From assembly GCA_009792885.1 (NCBI GenBank), contig WMCF01000020.1, forward strand, positions 14,847,490 to 14,911,489: a DNA stretch of 64,000 nt. The letters are read 5' to 3'. Below the pieces are notes generated by a model. The model ran no database searches. It was not told the origin of the DNA and was given only the letters and a program-made list of their open reading frames with translations. How positions within the stretch are numbered: position 1 is the first letter of the stretch; each line of letters begins with the position of its first letter. This DNA is from Eremophila alpestris peregrina (Eukaryota > Chordata > Aves > Passeriformes > Alaudidae). The translations under genes and the position numbers were made by a program. Below are positions 57,501 through 64,000 of the stretch, piece by piece.

Positions 57501-60500
57501 CAGCGGCAGCTGATTACATTGCAGGAGCAAGTGAAAATGGGCATCCTCACTGTGGATGAAGCTGTACTTCATTTTAAGGAGTGGCAACTGAACCAGAAAA
57601 AGAGATCAGAATCATTCCGGTTCCAGCAGGTACAGACTTACACTACTGTTTAACAAACAGCTGGCTCTCTGGGTTTATATCACCAGCTTCTCAGCATGGG
57701 TACATTTTTTTCCTGGCTGGAGCAGGAAGACTGCTAACACAGTCCCCCAGCTAGCAGAGTTCTCTCCTGCCACGGGGAAGCTGTTCCCAGTAAGCAGCAA
57801 GCAGTCTTACAGATCTGTTAGTCTTGCAGAAATGTTGTTAGTTTTTGAAGATCTGTATACACGGAGTTGGATCAAATCCAATTGGCTAAATTGCCTTTCT
57901 AGAGGTCACCTAGCACCTCCCTGCTGGCAGGGGACTTGTGTAAATGAACATTTAACTTGTTGGTTCTCATCCATCAGATCAGTGAAGACTCTGTGTCCCA
58001 CATGGTGTGTTGGCTGTAAAATCCTAGTTGGTAGATGATCAGATTTCTCCAGTCATTTGTTAATGGCTACAGGACTGTTCTTTGCAGCTGGACAAGGTCT
58101 AGCAGTGGTCATTAGTAAAAGCAGAGTGTTTGGGTGGCTTAACAGAAAGAGGGAGTCATTTTGTTGGCAGCAGTGACATAATGACTGGTGGAACTATCAG
58201 TTATAGTTTAAAATTATCATTCTCAAGTTAGAGTGAGGCTACCTCTTTAAAACCACTGCCTGCTTCTTTTGGTGCCTTTTGTTCATGCTGTGGCAGTCTG
58301 GTGTCCAGTGGGTGATGTTGTTTTGGAAGTTGTCAGAACAGAGGCAAGGCTTTTCTCCTCCTCACTTGGAAAGGTCCTCTCTACCCAGAAACAGTCAGAG
58401 GAGTCCCTTCTTCTACCAGAGAAGAACACAGTGCTCCTTAAGTAAATTGATGTAGGAGAGATGAGGTGGCATGCTGTATGCCCCATGCCATGAGCAACTT
58501 TGGAAGTCTCTGCTCTGAATTTTGCTTCATGGTACAGCAGTTGCTTCATCTGCTTTTTTACCTATTCAGGGGTTTTCTCCTCTCAGATCTGTACATATTC
58601 CCCTGCTGAAAAAAGTGGTCTTTTTTCTCCCTACCTTTTTGTACTGTAAAGTGTAATACGCTGCCATACAATGGTGAATGGTCTTTGCTCCCAGTTACAT
58701 TTCTTCCTTGGGGATATCCTGAATTCTGAGTTGTACTTCACACTCTGGGATGCGTGGCAGCCTTTTCTGTCCCTGCAGTCAGAATTAGCTGTTCACTAGT
58801 ACAGAAAGAAACTCTGCAGTTACTTGATTGTGGATCTTGTTTCTGTGCCAGTGTCACAGTGCAAACAAAAAATACAGGGGGTTCTAAACCCAATCTGCTG
58901 CTGATCTGCAACTGCCCAGGAGTATGTGAGCTTGACCTTAACATACATAATGAACATCAGAAAAAACTTGGCTTCTGAAAGGCACACATGAGTTTCTGAA
59001 AGGAATAAATTAAAACCTGTTGACATGGTTTGGACTTCAGCCAGGTCTAACAAGCTTTGTTACAGCCTGACTGTAAAGCTAGCTAAAATATAATACCAGT
59101 TTTATCAGAAAGCTGCTCATCTTCCTCTATCCAAAGCCCTGAAAAGAGTATCTCATGATGCTTCTAGGAAAATCTGAAACGTCTACGAGACAGCATAACC
59201 AGGAGGCAAATGGAGAAGCAAAAAAAGGACAAAAGTGCAGGTAACAGTCTTTGATTCTGATATTCTCTGGTAATGAAGCAGCTAACCATATTAACAAGCT
59301 CTTCAGGCAGAGATGTGTCTGTATGTATTGAGGTTCTGTGACATTTTAATATGCACATCCATGTGCCAGTTGGCAAAAACTTAGGGAAGTTGCTTTGCTC
59401 ATTGCTTTCTTCTTCAGCCAAGAAAAGGATGCTTGCATCTGTGGAGTGCCTCTTGATTCATTCATGTGCAGTTATGATTGTCCTTATGCAATTGTGTTTA
59501 AGTCTGTCCTTAAGTACAAAACTGTCCCTTGGAGGCTCATAGACCTTTCTGATCTCTTCATTTTCCCTTCCAGATTTGGAAATTACAGTACCTATTCGAC
59601 ATTCTTATAATACTCTGGGGAAACCAGAATGTGGAATATATGAATACACCCCCAGGAAAAACGTTTTTCCACTAAAAAAGGAGTTCAAACGAGGAGACTG
59701 GAAAACAGAAAGCACATCCAGCACAACAAGTAAGCAAGCTCTGAGTGTCACTGTCCCTACAGGAAAGCTGGATGGAACACACTTCCCAAGCCTGACCCTG
59801 GAGTCAGCCCAGGGGACAGGACTTCTGTTCCTGAATCCCAGCACTGACAATGCCTCCCCAAACCTTGCAAGCCTCCAGCCAGCTGTTCTCAAAACTGTAA
59901 AAGCTAGTCCAGGTGTACATCAAGCGGTTTGGGCATCTTTGTCTGCATCTCTGCAGGAGGAGAACCTGAAAGCTGAGCAAAAGATTCTCTTGAGCCTTCT
60001 CAGCGAAGGCATACCACCTGTCTTCAGTTCTTAGAAGTAGATGGCAGCTGCTCTCTTTTTGAAAAGGATGCTCCCATGCTGTGACTGCCAGCAGGCTGTG
60101 TGCTCTTCTGGCCTGAAGGGCAGTTAAATTTCAGGCTGGAAACCAGTCTCTACATGCTGTTTCTTCAATTGTTTTACATTTTCATTGTGGGACCTCTTGA
60201 GTGACTTGGGCAGTCTGCACGTTGTATTATCTTTGCTTTTCACTATGTTAAATTTGTGCAAATTAAATCCCTGTATTCTTGCTCTTACTGGAGACTGAGC
60301 AATTCTTGCAGAAATAATTTTGGATCAGTTTGGTCCTTTGAAAGGAAACCTGACTTCCTGTGAGGTTGCTACCTTTGTGACTCTTGGCAAGATGCAGCTG
60401 GCATACATCCAGAATGAGTGCCAGAGGCAGCTGGCTGAGCCAGTAACTTGCATACAAGCACATGTGAGAGAAGTGTTAACAAGTCTGCAGAGCTCACTGT

Positions 60501-62869
60501 ATGCAGCTTGATGCTCTTTATGATGTGATTGTGAGAATGGACCCCACCACAGTATTTAGCACTCCTGAGTGCTGCTGTTTGTACCAGCTGATGAGACTTA
60601 CCAAAGCTAACAGGGAGGGACTGCCTCTTAGGAGAAAACCTCTCTAGCCACCATTTCAGTGTAGAGGTTTCTGAATATTATCTATATATAGAATGTTAAC
60701 TATTTATGACTGAAACCAGCCATAGCAGTGTAGGATATGTTTGTGAGTTGCTGTCACCATTGGAGTTGGCATTACTGACTGCAAAAACAATCCCTACTCT
60801 GAGTCCATGACAGTTAAATGAGTTTGCACAAATGCGTGCTGAAGGTTGTTTGAGAAAACTTGTTTTTACCTTGGAAATAGACTAGGAAACATTCCTGTGA
60901 TGAGTGAGGATTGTTGTAAGAGGGGGTAGTAAACAGTTATTTGGAACAATAGCACTCTGGAAATTAATATGTGACAGTGCTCTGAGCCATTTATCTTCAT
61001 GCAGTTTTTAAAGATTTGGGGACTGATAATTTAAATGTACGTAAGTGTTGGGTGCATAACCCTTGTGAAAATATTTGCCTGACTTGCCAGATGATATTGG
61101 CATTGCATCTTTTCAGTTAGATTATGGTTGTGAGTATTTAACCAGAAGACTGGATAAAGAAAGATAAGGCAGAAATCTTCTAGAAAGAAAGCATAATTGA
61201 ACAGTTTGGTCCTGTGCTTTGTGTTGTATGAAATGCTGTTGTTTGAATCCTGAACATATGAAAAAACGAGTGAAAATATTTATTTATGAAAATGAATGAG
61301 TCTAACTAAACATGAATTATGCAAGAATTAAGCATGAGGTTAGAAAGAGCCCTGAGTTAGGGATTTGCAGTTAAATCACCAGGGTTTATTAATCAGTTTT
61401 TCTCTTGCTTACTCCAGGTAGTGCCAGTAACCGCTCCAGCACTCGGAGCATATTGAGTGTCAGCAGTGGGATGGAAGGGGACAGTGAGGTAAGCTCTCAC
61501 CTCTGCTACCTACTGCTCTGCTGTCCTTAAGTACATGCCTTTGTTTTCATGCAAAAAAAAGAACTCAGAGCTGGCATTGCATTTAGAGGAATGCCAAAAT
61601 GTAGCCACTTCTTTTGCAAAGATGCCACGGAGCAGATTGTGCTGTTCGGTGAACACTTCTCTTCATTTTGTAGGACAGTGAAGTCCCAGAAACAGCAAGG
61701 AGCCGCAGCCCAGTTCCTCACCAAGCAGAGAGGCTTCCTTTCACAGAAAGGCCTCCCAGAGTGCCTCCTCGAGTTGCAAGCAGGTAAAACTAAAATCCAG
61801 CTCAAAATATGTGCTTTCAATGAATCCATATGGAAGCCTTGGACAGAAAGCAAGGCGGTTAGCAAGGCAGAAAGTGAGTGTGTTTTTGTGCAAAGTCTAC
61901 CAGACTGCCATCTGTCAACACACACTGTTGGGAATTGTAAGGTCATTGTTTCTCATCTGTATTTGGAGAAATCTGTTTCCTGGTTGGTAACAAGGCTGCT
62001 GCAGTGCTGCCCCTGGGGTTCATGCACAGCAAGGGGCAGTACTAGTGAAGCACACAGCCCTTGCCATTTTAAGACTGACTCAGGTTGAGTCGCATCCTGC
62101 CCTTGGCAGAGATTTAGTACCTGACCCTCCTGAGAACATCTTCTTGGAACATACAAAGTGTAGTGCAGGGGGAAGTTCTTTTTGGCATTCCCTTGGACTT
62201 TCTTCGTTTTACCAAGTTCAGATTTCTCCAAAGGATATGTTTACACATGTACTGGCTTTGAAGAAAGAACTGCATTGGTTTTATAAAAGGTGATGAAGAG
62301 TTTTGCCTTGATTTGATTATAAACTTAAATAACTTGTAAATGTTCCTTTAGTCCAACCAGTGCAAGTCTATTAAGTTTGTTCCCTAAAAAGTTCTCTCAG
62401 TACAGGTACTAATAAAGTTCTCCAACTGTTAAAGCAGTAATTGCCACTGTGTGAGTGCAGCAAGGTCTGTGTTGTTGGCTTGGCTTTGGCAAGGATATAG
62501 CTGGAATTTATCTGCAGTTACCTTGAAAAAAGGTTTTGAATTATTTGATCTCTTCCTATTGCATCTTCATTTTGGGAGAAAGCTACCATACTATCAAGTT
62601 TCACTCCAACCAACTATTACAGCATCTTTTTCTAGTAATAGTAGAATTACTGCAGCTGAAGAACAGAAGCAATAGCTTGGACATCTGCTCTGTTGCTGAA
62701 TCAGCTTGTTTTTCTTCTTGTACATTATGCTTACATATGTTATTGCATGCAATGTGTTGTTCCAGAACTCTGTGTTGTACTACTTTTACATACATTTTCA
62801 TTTTCTTTTTATAGGCCTGTAAGCTGTGAAGGCTTTTATCCTCCACCTGTGCCCCCAAGAGGTCGCTGA
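27338..62869 (+). CDS. PIK3AP1: PIK3AP1 (BCAP), PI3K adaptor protein (complete, 17 exons, 798 aa)
   Basis: Seventeen plus-strand exons join in phase into 798 codons (human 805, also 17 exons). BCAP is a cytosolic adaptor that, once tyrosine-phosphorylated after B-cell receptor or CD19 signalling, recruits p85 of PI3K; its TIR-like domain links it to Toll-like receptors and damps inflammation. Visible: TIR-like domain (about 8-144; HDVLIVYASD, LLLSAELVQ, DWAQWQELTNDDEP), DBB domain (about 184-320; TTVYIIMKCKLDG, IYSGDLMVGE), ankyrin-like segment (about 338-385; LPTLLHFSARYGLKNL), p85-binding YxxM at 423, 448 and 463, a Pro-rich region (RPPVPVPRPE), a coiled-coil-like helix (QENLKRLRDSITRRQ) and C-terminal SH3-type proline motifs (RPPRVPPR, PPVPPRGR). 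The start ATG has a strong Kozak context. Confidence 0.98.
31525..31612. repeat. 44-bp tandem duplication inside the LTR
   Basis: Two copies beginning CCTTGCCCCTGA, at 31525 and 31569, diverged at several positions, both continuing with ACAGCT and ending near ATTAA/ATTACC. Confidence 0.8.
31731..31935. repeat. Degenerate ~27-bp array inside the LTR
   Basis: The word GCAGTCAGAGTCTG or a variant recurs near 31748, 31774, 31803, 31830, 31858 and 31884, then less regularly, a spacing of 26-29 bp. Confidence 0.75.
33109..33147. other. Assembly gap (39 N)
   Basis: A run of N in PIK3AP1 intron 1, flanked on the right by a long T run. The true length is unknown; no exon is affected. Confidence 0.99.
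33524..33940 (+). CDS. PIK3AP1: PIK3AP1 exon 2 (TIR-like domain)
   Basis: Residues 5-144, nearly the whole TIR-like domain. The acceptor is CCTGTTCAG and the donor G|GTAAGA. Skipping it would remove the TIR-like domain and leave a 1-to-1 phase join. Confidence 0.97.
36973..37345 (-). mobile_element. CR1 LINE 3' fragment
   Basis: The plus strand reads as reverse-complement CR1 3' end: ACGGCTGGAAAAGGTCTTCA, AGGCAGCCTGTTG, TTGTCCTATTGCAC, each matching familiar avian CR1 words. The element is therefore antisense to PIK3AP1. Confidence 0.85.
38131..38569 (-). mobile_element. CR1 LINE 3' fragment
   Basis: Reverse-complement CR1 words: TTGGGAGGGACCTCTTGAGA, AGCAACCTATTCCAGTGTTT, CCACCCTCA, CCAGGTTGAAGAG, AATCATCTTTATGG. 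Longer and better preserved than the other copies; antisense to PIK3AP1. Confidence 0.9.
45086..45234 (+). CDS. PIK3AP1: PIK3AP1 exon 3
   Basis: Residues 144-193: acidic linker (SGCDSVTDTETEDEK) and the VVQPSRIQCG start of the DBB domain. The acceptor is TATTTTAG and the donor GGG|GTACTG. Confidence 0.95.
46051..46195 (+). CDS. PIK3AP1: PIK3AP1 exon 4 (DBB)
   Basis: Residues 194-242, VQTTVYIIMKCKLDG to ENEYTISVKAP, matching human ETTVYVIVRCKLDD. The donor is A|GTAAGA. Confidence 0.96.
47708..47850 (+). CDS. PIK3AP1: PIK3AP1 exon 5 (DBB)
   Basis: Residues 242-289: LTSGTVALQIYSGD, HTDMEEISNLL, ANPVQFMCQ. The acceptor is CTTTTCCAAG and the donor CAG|GTAAGG. Confidence 0.96.
48949..49081 (+). 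CDS. PIK3AP1: PIK3AP1 exon 6
   Basis: Residues 290-334: AFKIVPYSIEALDKLLTES, then NIPASGLHLFGINQLEEED, nearly identical to human. The acceptor is TATCTGCAG and the donor A|GTAAGC. Confidence 0.97.
49082..49771 (+). other. PIK3AP1 intron 6
   Basis: 690 bp of unique intron sequence. Nothing further seen. The other PIK3AP1 introns not listed separately (3, 4, 5, 7, 9, 10, 11, 13, 15 and 16) are likewise without recognised features. Confidence 0.7.
49772..49968 (+). CDS. PIK3AP1: PIK3AP1 exon 7 (ankyrin-like)
   Basis: Residues 334-399: LPTLLHFSARYGLKNL, LLTCPGALQAYSVANKYG, IAEKHGFKDLRQFIDEYV, the two ankyrin-like helical repeats. The donor is GTG|GTAAGA. Confidence 0.97.
52130..52319 (+). CDS. 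PIK3AP1: PIK3AP1 exon 8 (two p85-binding motifs)
   Basis: Residues 400-463 with YESM at 423 and 448 and the first base of Tyr463. The acceptor is CTCTCCAG and the donor T|GTATGT. A CR1 fragment begins about 10 bp past the donor. Confidence 0.97.
52330..52410 (-). mobile_element. CR1 LINE 3'-terminal fragment next to exon 8
   Basis: GAATTACAGAATCGTGGGAA and GGTTTGGGTTAGAAGGTACC resemble the reverse complement of the CR1 3' end including the ATTCTATG-type tail. It starts about 10 bp after the exon 8 donor. The right border is uncertain and the element may extend to about 52610. Confidence 0.7.
53113..53137. repeat. Short inverted repeat in PIK3AP1 intron 8
   Basis: TTAAGTACC and GGTACTTAA are separated by 7 bp. 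A small palindrome of unknown role. Confidence 0.6.
55122..55217 (+). CDS. PIK3AP1: PIK3AP1 exon 9
   Basis: Residues 463-495. Its first bases complete the third YxxM motif (YVEM, 463-466), so the motif exists only when exons 8 and 9 are joined. DSMLRKFLEG matches human DSMIRKFLEG. Confidence 0.95.
55725..55904 (+). CDS. PIK3AP1: PIK3AP1 exon 10 (Pro-rich)
   Basis: Residues 495-555: GEDVYYSVEQDP, RPPVPVPRPE (SH3-ligand type) and QPDNELYISK. The acceptor is CCATTGCAG and the donor A|GTGAGT. Confidence 0.95.
56692..56754 (+). CDS. PIK3AP1: PIK3AP1 exon 11 (63 bp)
   Basis: Residues 555-576: FAQKAQRPENLYVPRGRIKK, matching human FAEKSQERPGNFYV. The acceptor is TTCTTTTGCAG and the donor G|GTAAGG. 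Confidence 0.92.
57334..57423 (+). other. PIK3AP1: Possible 5' extension of PIK3AP1 exon 12 (alternative acceptor)
   Basis: A T-rich tract ending TTTTTTTTAATAG (AG at 57332-57333) precedes 90 bp that are open in the exon 12 frame and keep phase 1. Use would insert 30 residues (start AAESVLDLFVFSEEG). My recalled human protein lacks it. Confidence 0.35.
57424..57629 (+). CDS. PIK3AP1: PIK3AP1 exon 12
   Basis: Residues 576-644: TIVRPVRDLSQSSIYDPFAG, MKTPGQRQLITLQEQVKMG, VDEAVLHFKEWQLNQKK. The human-like acceptor is TCTCTTCAG at 57423. A second acceptor 90 bp upstream is also in frame. The donor is CAG|GTACAG. Confidence 0.95.
59168..59240 (+). CDS. PIK3AP1: PIK3AP1 exon 13
   Basis: Residues 645-669: ENLKRLRDSITRRQMEKQKK, a basic coiled-coil-like helix matching human ENLKRLRDSITRRQREKQK. 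The acceptor is GCTTCTAG and the donor G|GTAACA. Confidence 0.96.
59574..59729 (+). CDS. PIK3AP1: PIK3AP1 exon 14
   Basis: Residues 669-721: LEITVPIRHSYNTLGKPE, GIYEYTPRKNVFP, FKRGDWKTESTSSTT. The acceptor is TTCCCTTCCAG and the donor A|GTAAGC. The frame stays open for 101 codons beyond the donor. Confidence 0.95.
59730..61417 (+). other. PIK3AP1: PIK3AP1 intron 14 with open read-through frame
   Basis: The exon 14 frame continues from the donor to TAG at 60032-60034. An ATTAAA lies at 60262-60267. This layout could yield a truncated isoform by intronic polyadenylation; otherwise the intron is unremarkable. Confidence 0.3.
61418..61488 (+). CDS. PIK3AP1: PIK3AP1 exon 15
   Basis: Residues 721-744: SASNRSSTRSILSVSSGMEG, matching human SNRSSTRSLLSVSSGMEGD. 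The acceptor is ACTCCAG and the donor GAG|GTAAGC. Confidence 0.96.
61674..61783 (+). CDS. PIK3AP1: PIK3AP1 exon 16
   Basis: Residues 745-781: DSEVPETARSRSPVP and ERPPRVPPRVAS, an SH3-ligand type proline motif. The acceptor is CATTTTGTAG and the donor AG|GTAAAA; phase 2 end. Confidence 0.95.
62815..62869 (+). CDS. PIK3AP1: PIK3AP1 exon 17 (last coding)
   Basis: Residues 781-798, PVSCEGFYPPPVPPRGR then TGA (62867-62869). The human end is FHPPPPVPPRGR. The acceptor is TTTTTATAG. Confidence 0.96.
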
Positions 62870-64000
62870 GTCTCTCAACATCTGTGGAATATGAAATGTT
62901 TTTCTGTTTATATATGTGTTTGTACAGATATTTTTGGGCTGTCCTAAATTATTTATAAGTGGGACCCAAATGATTTCACCCTTTCATCCTCCCTGAAGCT
63001 CTGGTGACTTTTCCCATGATTTTCACTGGGACTTTTTGGTGTTCTATAACTTTTTTTAGTTGGAATAATTTTGGTGCTTTGGGGCTTCAAGAAAAGGTAT
63101 CATCATTGGGAAGAACACTGTGTATCTTAGGAGCCCTGCACTAACATGAAGATGCCATTTGATCAAGAAAGCACGTGTCCTTTCAAAAGCTAAATCCTGA
63201 TAAGCATTGTTACCAAACCTCTCAATAGAGAGTCTACCAGGGCTTGACTGGAAAACATGCTTAAAAAGGAAAGAAAATAAGATGTTTAAAAAATGCTCAT
63301 TACAGCAGGAGCAGGTGAATGTACTACTGCTTGGCATAACATTTTGGATACAATTATACTGACCTTTTAGAAGGTGTAGCATCCCCCTTTAGCAATCATT
63401 AAACCATGGGGGGGATGAGAAATTGTCTGCAAGAATGTATTTTGCATGCAGCCTTGAAAATGCCTTTCCTTTTCCTGTTCCCTCCCTGAAGAGGACAGAC
63501 AAGGTGTTGTGTGTGCTGTATTCGCCATGAAAACTCCCAGGACAGCTGGTAAAGGACCTTCTGTATCACAAACCAACTGTACTTAAACTTTTTTCAGGCA
63601 GGGTGCAGGTATGGTGCTGCAAAATCACATGACTGAGCTTTCTAATTAGAGAAGGAATTGGTGGCAGTGCTGTGTTCTGTGTCTTTTACATGTGGTTATT
63701 ATAGCAGCAATAGGAAGGCATTTCACTTCATACTCTGGAATAGTAGTGAGTCTCCAGTTACCAGTGCACTCCTCACAAATACCAGCTGTATTTTAGCTGG
63801 CTGCAGGGGAAACAGCTTGAGGGCTGGACTCTGCTTGCTCTACTGTTCCTTTCTACCAATGTGAATCTGCAGCAGCTATGTCCAGTCTCTTTTTTTGCTT
63901 GATGGCTTATAAACTTAAGGAGGCTTCCTGGTTTGGTTCTCTTCCAGACCCTGAAATCTTCTATACATATTCCAACCTTTGGGGGACAAGTTTTTAAGGC
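62870..64000 (+). other. PIK3AP1: PIK3AP1 3' UTR and downstream sequence
   Basis: Follows the stop codon. It contains an AU-rich ATTATTTATA (62948-62957) and an ATTAAA (63398-63403) that could serve for polyadenylation. No canonical AATAAA was noticed, so the transcript may continue past the window. No further gene seen. Confidence 0.5.

Overview
The window looks like bird nuclear DNA. It holds intron-rich vertebrate genes with consensus GT-AG splice sites, compact introns, CpG-island promoters and fragments of CR1 LINEs, the typical avian retroposon, plus one solo retroviral LTR. I cannot name the species. All calls come from reading the sequence and from remembered family knowledge; no database search was run.

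Three complete protein-coding genes can be assembled exon by exon. (1) Minus strand, 0.1-12 kb: a UGT8-like glycosyltransferase with five coding exons (532 aa) and probably a non-coding first exon in a CpG island at about 12 kb. (2) Minus strand, 15.6-23.6 kb: NOLC1 (Nopp140), the nucleolar/Cajal-body snoRNP chaperone, with 14 coding exons (697 aa). (3) Plus strand, 27.3-62.9 kb: PIK3AP1 (BCAP), the B-cell and Toll-receptor PI3K adaptor, with 17 coding exons (798 aa). In all three, reading phase is kept across every junction and the only in-frame stop is at the end.

NOLC1 and PIK3AP1 are divergent, about 3.7 kb apart between start codons, each with its own CpG island. NOLC1 and the UGT8-like gene lie in tandem. 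The genes do not form one pathway: ER glycolipid or xenobiotic glycosylation, ribosome biogenesis, and immune PI3K signalling. As remembered, human NOLC1 and PIK3AP1 are several Mb apart on 10q24, so this order differs from human.

Non-genic content: antisense CR1 fragments at about 25.2, 37.0, 38.1 and 52.3 kb; a 541-bp solo LTR with a 6-bp target-site duplication in PIK3AP1 intron 1; a 16-bp minisatellite filling much of NOLC1 intron 1; a hairpin in a UGT8-like intron; and a 39-base run of N.

Most useful leads: the UGT8-like enzyme carries GDQ where mammalian UGT8 has GDH in the sugar-donor site; PIK3AP1 has a second in-frame acceptor that would add 30 residues; PIK3AP1 exon 14 can be read through into a 101-residue alternative C-terminus followed by a polyadenylation-like signal; and the solo LTR is structurally clear.
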